A stretch of 64,000 nt of DNA, taken from positions 496,001 to 560,000 of the forward strand of contig NZ_JBLWVT010000001.1 of assembly GCF_048268305.1 (NCBI RefSeq). The letters run 5' to 3'. Made by a program: the position numbers and the translations under genes. Position 1 is the stretch's first letter. The number at the start of each line of letters is the position of its first letter. Below the pieces are notes generated by a model, which was not told the origin of the DNA, did not search any database, and saw only the letters and a program-made list of their open reading frames with translations. This DNA comes from Pseudodonghicola sp048268305 (GTDB taxonomy: Bacteria > Pseudomonadota > Alphaproteobacteria > Rhodobacterales > Rhodobacteraceae). Below are positions 16,736-24,742 of the stretch, piece after piece.

Positions 16736-17174
16736 GGGCCGCGTCCTCACCGGCCAGCGCCGCAACCCCGCCCTCCTCCCCGAGCGCCGCGCGCAGGATC
16801 AGCGGGTTCCAGTAGTCCCGGTACCGGGCAATGCGCCCATCCCTGAGGGTGACCACTGAAATGTAGCTCTGGTTGTAGGCCTTGCCGGTTGCCGCGCCAC
16901 GCCCGTCGCAGGTGAATTCGAAGATGACCGTGTCACCAGATGGGTAGGAGGAGCTGAGCTCGAAGCCGTCGAATTCGAGCAGCGGGCCGAGCCGTTTCAG
17001 ATGTGCGGCCAAGCTGTCGCGCCCGTCGAGGCGACGGGGCATCCCCGGCGGGGCATAGGGAAATTCGAAGATCACATCCTCGGCAAAGAGATCAAGGAAA
17101 TCGTCGGTGGAGGTCAGGCGGGGGCCGAGGGCTCCCCTCAGGACGCCGCCGAAAGTGTCAAACTTGCCAGCCAT
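16728..17174 (-). CDS. SnoaL-like/NTF2-fold small protein
   Basis: A 148-residue NTF2-like protein: TSTDDFLDLFAEDVIFEFPYAPPGMPRRLDGRDSLAAHLKRL followed by VVTLRDGRIARYRDYWNPLIL, the usual order of a SnoaL-type fold (keto-steroid-isomerase or polyketide-cyclase-like). The start MAGKFDTFGG is chosen because GGAG lies six bases before it; longer starts would run into the divergent tetR operator region. It is coupled to the NmrA-like reductase, so it may isomerise or bind the same small molecule. Confidence 0.82.
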   Translation of the reverse strand: MAGKFDTFGGVLRGALGPRLTSTDDFLDLFAEDVIFEFPYAPPGMPRRLDGRDSLAAHLKRLGPLLEFDGFELSSSYPSGDTVIFEFTCDGRGAATGKAYNQSYISVVTLRDGRIARYRDYWNPLILRAALGEEGGVAALAGEDAAHG

Positions 17175-17204
17175 GAGAAGCTCCGATAATGGTTGGAACG
17201 GTAT

Positions 17205-17219
17205 CGTATCGACCATACG
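17205..17219. promoter_or_regulatory. Possible TetR operator in the divergent spacer
   Basis: CGTAT-CGACC-ATACG, a 5-5-5 inverted repeat, inside a wider GTATCGTATCGACCATAC stretch between the SnoaL and TetR starts. It ends 11 bases before the tetR ATG. Short arms make this tentative. Confidence 0.45.
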
Positions 17220-17230
17220 GGGGAATCTGG

Positions 17231-17845
17231 ATGGAACGCAAGCGTTCCGACGCAAAAAGGAAACGCGCCCCGTCGGGCGCGGCGGTGCCCCGGGTCGATC
17301 TGACCGAGGCGCTCTATCGCGCGCTGTTTCTCGAATGGGCGGAGAAGGGGTTCGCGGCCGTCAGCCTCGAGCGGGTCGCCAGCCGGGCGGGTGCGGGGAA
17401 GGCGGCGATCTATCGGCGCTGGTCTTCGCGCGGGGAATTCGCCGCTGAGGCGCTCGAGGCGCTTGGCCTGCAAATGGCCATCATCGAGGATCAGGGATCG
17501 CTCGAGGCCGACGTGGAGGCTTTTCTCTTCCGGCTCCGCGCGGCGCTGCGGCATCCGCTGGTTCGGCGCATCCTGCCGGATATCCACGCGGAGGCGGTCC
17601 GGTCCTCGGAGATGCGCCAGTTGAATGCGCGCGTGGCAGGGCAGCGGCGCGGTCAGGGCCAGGCGCTCCTGTCGCGCGCCATATCGCGTGGCGAACTGCC
17701 CTCGACACTGGACCTGCAGCTCGCGCTCGACCTGCTCCCGGCACCGCTCTATTGGCGCATGATCGTCATCGGCATGACGCCCTCACGCGCGGAGGTGAGC
17801 AAACTGGCCGCGGCGATCACCGCGGGTCTGCGGGCAATGGGATGA
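17231..17845 (+). CDS. TetR family regulator
   Basis: A 204-residue TetR protein. The DNA-binding part is LTEALYRALFLEWAEKGFAAVSLERVASRAGAGKAAIYRRWSSRGEFAAEAL; the rest resembles the TetR_C_11-type ligand domain (LVRRILPDIHAEAVRSSEM). The start MERKRSDAKRKR at 17231 is preferred over 17189, which would place the palindrome in the coding part. It is divergent from the SnoaL-NmrA pair, which it probably represses. Confidence 0.87.
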   Translation: MERKRSDAKRKRAPSGAAVPRVDLTEALYRALFLEWAEKGFAAVSLERVASRAGAGKAAIYRRWSSRGEFAAEALEALGLQMAIIEDQGSLEADVEAFLFRLRAALRHPLVRRILPDIHAEAVRSSEMRQLNARVAGQRRGQGQALLSRAISRGELPSTLDLQLALDLLPAPLYWRMIVIGMTPSRAEVSKLAAAITAGLRAMG

Positions 17846-18014
17846 ACGTCAGCATCGCCTGACGTTCCCCTTGCGGCCTCCCACGCCACGCCGTGGGACA
17901 CTCTGGTCCTCAGGGGGTCCGCAACGGTTACTAGGTCTTCCGCTTTAGCTGTGAATTCTGCACTGCGAAGGAATGTCTTGGATGGATTCTAGGTCGCCCT
18001 TCGCGCACACCCTG

Positions 18015-18042
18015 TTGACTCCCCGCCGAAGGCCTCTATAAG
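18015..18042 (+). promoter_or_regulatory. Sigma70-type promoter of rpsD
   Basis: TTGACT and TATAAG separated by 16 bases, followed by a leader of about 115 bases that can form short hairpins (CCCC-GCAA-GGGG and GGGG-GAGA-CCCC). The rest of the 319-base spacer 17846-18164 holds a 9-bp hairpin just after the tetR stop (17844-17867) without a T-run, and no gene. Confidence 0.75.
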
Positions 18043-18164
18043 CGCCATCTCATTGGTGTTGGTGGCCCCCGCAAGGGGATGCCTGTCATGGGGGAGACCC
18101 CAAGAGGACAACGCCCTTCATAGCGGTCCCCTCGGTCCGCGACCATAACGAAGGAGATCAGACG

Positions 18165-18785
18165 GTGACCAAACGCACCTCTGCCAAGTACAAAATTGAC
18201 CGCCGCATGGGCGAAAACATCTGGGGCCGTCCGAAGTCCCCGGTGAACCGTCGTGAATATGGCCCCGGCCAGCACGGCCAGCGCCGCAAGGGCAAACTGT
18301 CCGACTTCGGCATCCAGCTGCGCGCCAAGCAAAAGCTGAAGGGCTACTACGGCGATCTGACCGAAAAGCAGTTCCGCCGCATCTATGCCGAAGCCGAGCG
18401 GGTCAAGGGCGATACCGGTGAAAACCTGATCGGTCTGCTGGAGCGCCGCCTCGACGCCGTCGTCTATCGCGCCAAGTTCGTGCCGACCGTCTTCGCTGCC
18501 CGTCAGTTCGTCAACCACGGCCACGTGCTGGTGAACGGCAAGGCCGTGAACATCCCCTCCTACCGCGTGAAAGAGGGTGACGTGATCGAGGTCCGCGAGA
18601 AATCCAAGCAGATGGCCGTGCTGCTCGAAGCCGTGCAACTGCCGGAACGCGACGTGCCGGATTACCTCGAAGTCGACCACCACAAGATGGTTGCCACCTT
18701 CGTGCGCACCCCGGGCCTGGGCGACGTGCCGTACCCGGTGCAGATGGAACCGCATCTGGTCATCGAATTCTACGCGCAGAACTAA
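18165..18785 (+). CDS. rpsD: 30S ribosomal protein S4
   Basis: A 206-residue S4: MTKRTSAKYKIDRRMGENIWG, GPGQHGQRRKGKLSDFGIQLRAKQKLKGYYG, then the S4 RNA-binding domain LERRLDAVVYRAKFVPTVFAARQFVNHGHVLVNGKAVNIPSYRVKEGDVIEV. S4 is a primary 16S rRNA binding protein that nucleates the small subunit body. The start is GTG, fixed by GAAGGAGATC seven bases upstream and by the family N-terminus. It stands alone here, outside the alpha operon, as is usual in alphaproteobacteria, with its own promoter and terminator. Confidence 0.99.
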   Translation: MTKRTSAKYKIDRRMGENIWGRPKSPVNRREYGPGQHGQRRKGKLSDFGIQLRAKQKLKGYYGDLTEKQFRRIYAEAERVKGDTGENLIGLLERRLDAVVYRAKFVPTVFAARQFVNHGHVLVNGKAVNIPSYRVKEGDVIEVREKSKQMAVLLEAVQLPERDVPDYLEVDHHKMVATFVRTPGLGDVPYPVQMEPHLVIEFYAQN

Positions 18786-18811
18786 GTCTCTGCGCCACCC
18801 CGACTTTCCGA

Positions 18812-18841
18812 AACCCGCCGCGTTCCGCGCGGCGGGTTTTT
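18812..18841 (+). terminator. Rho-independent terminator of rpsD
   Basis: Stem AACCCGCCGCG / CGCGGCGGGTT (11 bp) with loop TTCCG and a run of five T, starting 26 bases after the rpsD stop. Confidence 0.92.
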
Positions 18842-18863
18842 CATGTCCGCCGCCGGCTGCGCC

Positions 18864-18913
18864 CTTTTTCTAGCTGCAAATATCCCGGGGAGTTTGAGGG
18901 GCTGGCCCCTCAA
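18864..18913 (-). repeat. Bipartite dispersed repeat, copy A (hairpin plus conserved core)
   Basis: Read on the minus strand, a perfect 9-bp hairpin (TTGAGGGGC-CA-GCCCCTCAA, 18894-18913) is followed by a 23-base core (18864-18886) starting GGGATATTTGCAGC. The identical 23 bases occur at 56640-56662 on the plus strand, also right after a hairpin. The spacer also holds a GC-rich hairpin near 18915-18932. Confidence 0.8.
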
Positions 18914-19009
18914 TCCCGGCGGGTGCCGCCGGGCCGGCTCCGGTGATATCCCGGCTTCCCCTTGCGTCGCGCTGCGGCTATGACGGGCCCCAGTTAATGG
19001 AGTCCTGAA

Positions 19010-20095
19010 ATGACCAAAATCACCCCTCAACCCGGCATCATGGAAATCGCGCTCTATCAAAGCGGCGCGGCGCATGTCGAGGGCGTGGCGAATGTGGTCA
19101 AGCTGTCGTCGAACGAGAACCCCTTCGGCCCCAGCCCCCGCGCCATCGCCGCCGTGCGTGACAGCGCCGCGGGGCTCCATCGCTATCCCTCGACCGATCA
19201 CGGCGTTCTGCGCAAGGCCATCGGCGCGCTCAATGGCCTCGATCCAGACCGGATCATCTGCGGTGCCGGCTCGGACGAGATCATTTCCTTTCTCTGCCAG
19301 GCCTATGCCGGCCCGGGGGATGAGGTGCTTTATACCGAACACGGGTTTTCCATGTACCGGATTTCGGCGCTCGCCGTCGGGGCCACCCCGGTGGTGGTGC
19401 CGGAGCAGGACCGCGTGATCAGCGTCGACAATATCCTTGCCGCCGCCAATCCGAAAACCAAGCTGGTCTTCATCGCCAACCCGGCCAACCCCACCGGCAC
19501 GATGATCGGGGCGGCCGAGGTGGCGCGGCTGGCCGAGGGCCTGCCGGAAGAGACGCTGCTGGTGCTGGATGGCGCCTATGCCGAATTCGTCGAAGGTTTC
19601 GATGCGGGCGCCGGGCTGGTTTCGGCCCGCGACAATGTCTTCATGACCCGGACCTTCTCCAAGATCTACGGGCTTGGTGGGCTGCGCGTCGGCTGGGGCT
19701 ATGGCCCGCAAGAGATCGTGGACGTGCTGAACAGGGTGCGCGGCCCCTTCAACCTGTCGAACAGCGCGCTGGCGGCGGCGGTGGCGGCGCTCGATGATCA
19801 GGACTATGTCGACTATTGCCGGTCCGAGAACGCCAAGTGGCGCGGCTGGCTGGCCGAGGCGCTGGCCGAATGCGGCGTCGCCTCCGACACCTCCTGCGCC
19901 AACTTCATCCTGGCCCGCTTCACCGATCAGGCCGAGGCCGAGGCCTGCGATCAATATCTGCAGGGCCAGGGACTGATCGTGCGCCGGGTGGCCGGCTACG
20001 GGCTGCCCAATGCGCTCAGGATCACCATCGGGGACGAGGCCGCCTGCCGCCGGGTTGCCGGTGCCATCAAGGCCTTCAAGGAGGGCAGGGCATGA
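19010..20095 (+). CDS. hisC: Histidinol-phosphate / aromatic aminotransferase
   Basis: A 361-residue PLP enzyme of fold type I, HisC family: SSNENPFGPSP near the N-terminus, GAGSDEII, NPANPTGTMI, DGAYAEF and the PLP-lysine block TFSKIYGLGGLRVGWGYG (Lys at SK). HisC interconverts histidinol phosphate and imidazole-acetol phosphate in histidine synthesis. Its ATGA overlap with tyrC shows coupling to tyrosine synthesis, so it may serve mainly or also as the aromatic aminotransferase for prephenate or hydroxyphenylpyruvate. A spacer of 224 bases to rpsD holds repeat copy A. Confidence 0.95.
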   Translation: MTKITPQPGIMEIALYQSGAAHVEGVANVVKLSSNENPFGPSPRAIAAVRDSAAGLHRYPSTDHGVLRKAIGALNGLDPDRIICGAGSDEIISFLCQAYAGPGDEVLYTEHGFSMYRISALAVGATPVVVPEQDRVISVDNILAAANPKTKLVFIANPANPTGTMIGAAEVARLAEGLPEETLLVLDGAYAEFVEGFDAGAGLVSARDNVFMTRTFSKIYGLGGLRVGWGYGPQEIVDVLNRVRGPFNLSNSALAAAVAALDDQDYVDYCRSENAKWRGWLAEALAECGVASDTSCANFILARFTDQAEAEACDQYLQGQGLIVRRVAGYGLPNALRITIGDEAACRRVAGAIKAFKEGRA

Positions 20096-21030
20096 GCCTG
20101 CCCGCCACCAAACCGGTCTATGACCGGGTCGCGCTGATCGGCCTCGGTCTGATCGCCTCGTCGATGTTCTGGGCGATCCAGCGCGCCGGGCTGGCGGGCG
20201 AGGTGACGGGCTATGCCCGTTCCGAGACCACCCGCGACACCGCCCGCCGCATCGGTCTGTGTGACCGGATCTGCGACAGCGCCGCCGAGGCGGTCGAGGG
20301 CGCCGATCTGGTGGTGCTCTGCGTGCCCGTCGGTGCCATGGGGCAGGTCGCGGCCGAGATCGCGCCGGCGCTGAAACCCGGTGCCACGCTTTCGGATGTG
20401 GGCTCGGTCAAGCGTCACGTGATCGAGACGGTCTCTCCGCATGTGCCGGAGGGGGTGCATTTCGTGCCGTCCCACCCGCTGGCGGGGACCGAGCATTCCG
20501 GCCCGGAAAGCGGCTTTGCCGAGCTGTTCCAGAACCGCTGGTGCCTGCTGGTGCCGGTCGAGGATACCGAGCCCTCGGCGGTGATGCGGCTGCGTCGCTT
20601 CTGGGAGGGGATGGGCGCCAATGTCGACGAGATGGAGGCCGATCATCACGATCTGGTGCTTGCCGTCACCAGCCATACGCCGCATCTGATCGCCTATACG
20701 ATGGTGGGCGTCGCCGACGATCTGCGGCGGGTGACCGATTCCGAGGTGATCAAATACTCTGCCGCCGGGTTTCGGGACTTCACCCGGATCGCGGCCTCGG
20801 ACCCGACGATGTGGCGCGACATCTTCCTGACCAACAAGACGGCGACGCTGGAGATTCTCGGCCGGTTCACCGAGGAGCTCTTTGCGCTGCAACGGGCGAT
20901 CCGGACCGGTGACGGCCAGCATCTGTTCGATTACTTCACGCGCACCCGCGCGATCCGGCGCGGCATCATCGAGGCGGGGCAGGATACCTCTGCGCCGGAC
21001 TTCGGTCGCGGGGCCAAGGGCAAGGCATGA
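20092..21030 (+). CDS. tyrC: Cyclohexadienyl (prephenate/arogenate) dehydrogenase
   Basis: A 312-residue TyrA-family dehydrogenase: Rossmann start VALIGLGLIASSMFWAIQRAGL, then VVLCVPVGAMGQVAAEI, SDVGSVKRHVIE, FVPSHPLAGTEHSGPESGF and DHHDLVLAVTSHTPHLIAYTMV, where the His of SHTPHL is the catalytic one in the family. It decarboxylates and oxidises prephenate or arogenate in tyrosine synthesis. It starts within the hisC stop (ATGA) and overlaps the extensin-like gene downstream the same way. Confidence 0.95.
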   Translation: MSLPATKPVYDRVALIGLGLIASSMFWAIQRAGLAGEVTGYARSETTRDTARRIGLCDRICDSAAEAVEGADLVVLCVPVGAMGQVAAEIAPALKPGATLSDVGSVKRHVIETVSPHVPEGVHFVPSHPLAGTEHSGPESGFAELFQNRWCLLVPVEDTEPSAVMRLRRFWEGMGANVDEMEADHHDLVLAVTSHTPHLIAYTMVGVADDLRRVTDSEVIKYSAAGFRDFTRIAASDPTMWRDIFLTNKTATLEILGRFTEELFALQRAIRTGDGQHLFDYFTRTRAIRRGIIEAGQDTSAPDFGRGAKGKA

Positions 21031-21872
21031 TCCCTGCGCGCGGGGGCGTCGTCGCGGGGCTGCTGATCCTGGCATCGTCGGCGCTGGCCGGTGCGCCGGT
21101 GGAAAGCCTGCGCCCGCAAATGCGTGCCGTCGCCGCGGCCGAAGTGCCGCACGCGGCGGACGCCGAGGTGGTGGGGCTGCCCATCGGACCCGCGCCCGGC
21201 CCCGATGGGGGCTCTGCCGTGTCTCAGATCACCTCTGTCGCGACCCGGCAGGCGGCGCTGTCGCAATCTGGTCCCGTAACCTCTCTGCGTCCGCGGTCGC
21301 GGCCTGCGGGGTCTGCCGGCAAGGCGGTGCTGCGCCAGGTCGAACGGCAGCGCGGCGCCATCTGTGGCGATCCCGACATCCAGGGCGAGCAGGTCGGTCG
21401 GGTGCCGGGCAAGATCAAGGGCTGCGGCATCGACGAGGCGGTGCGGGTGCGCTCGGTCGCCGGGGTCAAGCTGAGCCAGCCGGCGCTGATCACCTGCGAC
21501 GCCGCCCGGGCGCTTAAGACCTGGGTGGTGAATGGCGCCAAACCCGCCTTCCGCCAGCGTGGCCCGCTGGTCGAACTGAAGGTCGCCGCTGATTACGTCT
21601 GCCGCCCGCGCAACAATCAGCGGGGCGCCAAGATCTCGGAACACGGGCGTGGCCGGGCGATCGACATCTCGGGCTTCACCATGCAGGACGGCGAGGTCGT
21701 CACCGTGCTGCAGGGCTGGGGGCGGGGCTCGACGCTGCGCCCTCTCGGCCTGGCGCTCAAGGCCGCCTGCGGCCCGTTCGGGACCGTTCTGGGGCCGAAG
21801 TCGGACGGCTATCACGAGGATCACTTCCACATGGATGTGGCCCGCTATCGCAACGGCCCCTATTGCCGCTGA
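21027..21872 (+). CDS. Extensin-like C-terminal domain protein (secreted, putative cell-wall peptidase)
   Basis: A 281-residue protein with a signal peptide (GGVVAGLLILASSALAGA) and a low-complexity linker to about residue 100. The Extensin-like_C domain then gives ICGDPDIQGEQVGRVPGKIKGCGIDEAVRV, LITCDAARALKTWV, SEHGRGRAIDISGF and DGYHEDHFHMDVARY. The His/Asp sets SEHGRGRAID and HEDHFH resemble the zinc site of M15-like DD-peptidases. It overlaps tyrC by ATGA, an odd partner for amino acid synthesis. Its stop is one base from the stop of the convergent DUF2125 gene. Confidence 0.85.
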   Translation: MIPARGGVVAGLLILASSALAGAPVESLRPQMRAVAAAEVPHAADAEVVGLPIGPAPGPDGGSAVSQITSVATRQAALSQSGPVTSLRPRSRPAGSAGKAVLRQVERQRGAICGDPDIQGEQVGRVPGKIKGCGIDEAVRVRSVAGVKLSQPALITCDAARALKTWVVNGAKPAFRQRGPLVELKVAADYVCRPRNNQRGAKISEHGRGRAIDISGFTMQDGEVVTVLQGWGRGSTLRPLGLALKAACGPFGTVLGPKSDGYHEDHFHMDVARYRNGPYCR

Positions 21873-21873
21873 T

Positions 21874-22875
21874 CTAGCGCAGGCGCAAATCCGGCGCCGG
21901 CCCCAGTGGCAGCGGCCCCAGCAGCATCATGCCTTCGGCAAAGCGTAATTCGGTGTCGAGCGTGTCGCTGTCGTCGCCGCTCCCCGCGAGCAGCGCCAGC
22001 ACCCGGGCGAGCGGTTCGGCCTGCTGCGGCGACAGCGCGCCGGCGGCGACGCTCATGTCCAGCATCTGGCGCCAGTTCTCTGCCCGCAGTGCGATGGTGC
22101 CGCTCGGGCGACCCTGGGGGTCGATATCGAGCGCCCCGCGCGCCGAGAGCGTCAACTCGCCCCATCGGATATCGGCCTGATCGAGCAGCAGAGCGCGAGG
22201 CTGTGGTCGCCGCTCCTCAAGCGCGCGACGGTCCCAGGGGCGGTCGAAGCGGACGGTGGCCTGCAGGTCGAGGGCATCGAACCCCGGCGGCAGCGCCGCC
22301 CCGGCCGCCGCCGCCAGCCGCAGGGCGCCGCCGGGGGTGAAATCCGGGGCCGAGAAGGAGAGAGAATAGTTCTCTGGCGCGCCTTGCTGGACCATCGACA
22401 GGGTCAGCCCGTCGGCTCCCATCACCGTGCCATCGGCTGTCCTGAGCCGCCAGTCGCCGGCGCCCAGCTCCAGCCGGTCGAGCGACAGCGCGCGCCCCGG
22501 CCTTAGGTCAAGCCGCGCCTGCATCCCCGTCGCCCGCAGGACCGAGGTGCGGTCGAACACCGACAGCCGTTGATCGCTGTCGGGAAAGACCAGGGTCTGA
22601 CGGCCGGGCCAGATCGCCGGGCTGTCCAGCCGCAGCCAGTCGGCGCGCCAGGCGGCGCCGGTGCCCGGGTCGGCCAGGGCCGGTGCGGCGATCTGGATCA
22701 CATGCCGCAGCGGATAGCCCGCGCTGTCGAGCCCGGCCTGTTCCGCCTGCCAGCCGCGCGCCCGCTGCGCCGCGAACCACTGGTCGATGCCACGTTTCAG
22801 CCCATAGTCGGCGGCGATCCAGATGCCGGACCAGACCAGCCCCAGCAGCAACGCGATTTTGATCAGACGCCGCAT
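21874..22875 (-). CDS. DUF2125 domain protein, membrane-anchored periplasmic
   Basis: A 333-residue protein beginning MRRLIKIALLLGLVWSGIWIAADYGLKRGIDQWFAAQRARGWQAEQAG, a single N-terminal membrane segment followed by the DUF2125 domain (WRADWLRLDSPAIWPGRQTLVFPDSDQRLSVF, SLDRLELGAGDWRL). The family is found in alphaproteobacteria and I know no function. The start is set by the membrane segment; longer upstream frames overlap chaC. It faces the extensin-like gene with one base between stops and is divergent from chaC. Confidence 0.82.
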   Translation of the reverse strand: MRRLIKIALLLGLVWSGIWIAADYGLKRGIDQWFAAQRARGWQAEQAGLDSAGYPLRHVIQIAAPALADPGTGAAWRADWLRLDSPAIWPGRQTLVFPDSDQRLSVFDRTSVLRATGMQARLDLRPGRALSLDRLELGAGDWRLRTADGTVMGADGLTLSMVQQGAPENYSLSFSAPDFTPGGALRLAAAAGAALPPGFDALDLQATVRFDRPWDRRALEERRPQPRALLLDQADIRWGELTLSARGALDIDPQGRPSGTIALRAENWRQMLDMSVAAGALSPQQAEPLARVLALLAGSGDDSDTLDTELRFAEGMMLLGPLPLGPAPDLRLR

Positions 22876-22956
22876 CTGCGGTCCCCTTTTGTCGGTTCTG
22901 GTTTTGGTGTTTACAGGCAGCGATCGCACCAAGCAAAGGCGCAAGGAACCCGTCGC

Positions 22957-23487
22957 ATGACCATGTGGGTATTCGGATATGGATCGCTGCTGTGGAACCC
23001 CGGCTTCGAGGTGGCGCAAAGCGCCGTTGCCCGGCTGCCCGGCTATCACCGGTCGTTCTGCATGCGCTCGATCCACCATCGCGGCACGCTGGAGGATCCC
23101 GGACTGGTGCTGGCGCTCGACCGGAACGAGGGGGCGGCCTGTTCCGGGCTCGCCCTGGCGGTGGCGGCGGGACGGGAGGCGGAGACGCTGGCCTATCTGC
23201 GCGAACGCGAGCTGATCTCCTCCGCCTATCTGGAAAAGAAGCTGCCGGTGGCGCTGGCCGACGGCGGCGAGGTGACCGCGCTGACCTATGTGGTCGATCC
23301 CGGCCACGGGCAATATTGTGGCGGTCTGGCGCTTGAGGAACAGGCGCGGATCATCGCCCATGCGGTGGGCGGGCGCGGACCCAATGCCGAATATCTGTTC
23401 AATACCGCCGCTCATCTGGCCCAGATCGGGCTGAGCGATCCGGATCTGGACTGGCTGGCGGCGCGGGTGCGGGCTTTGCTGGCATAA
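22957..23487 (+). CDS. ChaC-like gamma-glutamylcyclotransferase
   Basis: A 176-residue ChaC-family enzyme that would cleave glutathione to 5-oxoproline and Cys-Gly in the cytosol. The substrate loop VFGYGSLLWNPGF is at the N-terminus, and the catalytic Glu is in YLRERELISSAYLEKKLPV. The C-terminal NAEYLFNTAAHLAQIGLSDPDLDWL matches the family end. An alternative ATG is two codons later; AAGGAA precedes the first. The name rests on homology to bacterial ChaC; cation transport is not implied. Confidence 0.9.
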   Translation: MTMWVFGYGSLLWNPGFEVAQSAVARLPGYHRSFCMRSIHHRGTLEDPGLVLALDRNEGAACSGLALAVAAGREAETLAYLRERELISSAYLEKKLPVALADGGEVTALTYVVDPGHGQYCGGLALEEQARIIAHAVGGRGPNAEYLFNTAAHLAQIGLSDPDLDWLAARVRALLA

Positions 23488-23554
23488 ACCCTTGGCCTTG
23501 TCGGGGCTTAACTGTAATCTCCCGACCAGAGCAGAGATCACAGGACGCCCCAAT

Positions 23555-24739
23555 ATGGCGCAGAGACAGCGCGACCCCCGGCCGCAATTCTCACAACCAA
23601 TCCGCCAGATCGTCATGATGTTGATCGCGGTGGGTCTGGCGGGCTTCGGTGCCTTCGTGGCGCTGCCGCGGGTGATGTCGGTGTTCTTCTCGAACATCTA
23701 CCTGAACGGCTCGATCACGGTGGTCTTCCTGATCGGCGTCCTGGCCTGTTTCTGGCAGGTGACCCAGTTGATCAGCTCGGTCCGCTGGATCGAACGGTTC
23801 GTCGCCGGCGAGGCGGGCGAGATGCGGCCGCCGCAGCTTCTGGCGCCGCTGGCGTCGCTGCTGCGCACGCGGGGGGCGCGGATGCAGATCAGTTCCAGCT
23901 CGTCGCGGTCGATGCTGGATTCGGTGGCCGAACGCATCGACGAAGAACGCGAGATCACCCGCTATATTGCCAACCTGCTGATCTTTCTCGGCCTTCTGGG
24001 CACCTTCTACGGGCTTGCCACCACGGTGCCGGCGGTGGTCGACACCATCCGCAGCCTCGCGCCGCAAAAGGGGGACGAGGGGCTGACGATCTTCAGCCGG
24101 CTGATGACCGGGCTGGAGAGCCAACTGGGGGGCATGGGCACCGCATTCTCCTCCTCGCTCCTCGGCTTGGCGGGGTCGCTGCTGGTCGGGCTGCTCGAGC
24201 TGTTCGCGAGCCACGGGCAGAACCGCTTCTATCGTGAGCTTGAGGAATGGCTGTCCTCGATCACCCGGCTCGGCTTCTCCTCCGGCGAGGAGGGGGAGAG
24301 CGAGGCGAGCCTGCTCGAAGGCGTGATGGAACACATGTCCGAGCAGATGGAGGCGCTGAGCCAGATGTTCGCCCAGACCGACCAGAGCCGGGCGATGGTG
24401 GACCGCAAGCTTTCCGATCTGGCCGACAGCCTGGACCGCATGACCGACCGGATGGAGCAGAACGATACCATCACCGCCGCGCTCGAGCGGGTGGCGGTGG
24501 GGCAGGACACGCTGATCGAGCTGATCCGCGATCAGGGCACCGGCGACGGAATGGACGCCGAAAGCCGGATGCGCCTGCGGTCGATCGACGTGCAGATGCT
24601 GCGCATTCTCGAGGAAATCTCGGCCGGCCGGCAGGAAAGCATGGCCGAGCTGCGCAAGGATATCGACATCCTGATCAAGGCACTTGCCCCGCGTCCCGGC
24701 CGGGGCGGGCGGGGGCGGTCCGACCCGGCGGAGGGCTAG
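23555..24739 (+). CDS. MotA/TolQ/ExbB-like proton channel subunit of a non-flagellar motor
   Basis: A 394-residue membrane protein with four predicted helices (about residues 20-42, 53-74, 138-160, 194-217). The last two carry the channel signature: LLIFLGLLGTFYGLATTV and GMGTAFSSSLLGLAGSLLVGLLELF. The C-terminal 170 residues are charged and helical and should be cytoplasmic. It is followed after three bases by a MotB-like partner, so the two form an H+-driven stator-type unit. No flagellar, tol or exb genes are nearby. The partner it rotates or pulls on is unknown. Confidence 0.85.
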   Translation: MAQRQRDPRPQFSQPIRQIVMMLIAVGLAGFGAFVALPRVMSVFFSNIYLNGSITVVFLIGVLACFWQVTQLISSVRWIERFVAGEAGEMRPPQLLAPLASLLRTRGARMQISSSSSRSMLDSVAERIDEEREITRYIANLLIFLGLLGTFYGLATTVPAVVDTIRSLAPQKGDEGLTIFSRLMTGLESQLGGMGTAFSSSLLGLAGSLLVGLLELFASHGQNRFYRELEEWLSSITRLGFSSGEEGESEASLLEGVMEHMSEQMEALSQMFAQTDQSRAMVDRKLSDLADSLDRMTDRMEQNDTITAALERVAVGQDTLIELIRDQGTGDGMDAESRMRLRSIDVQMLRILEEISAGRQESMAELRKDIDILIKALAPRPGRGGRGRSDPAEG

Positions 24740-24742
24740 GGC

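Noticed and set aside
17844..17867. Terminator after tetR
   Set aside because: A 9-bp stem is present, but it starts at the stop codon and has no T-run after it. It is noted only as a hairpin.
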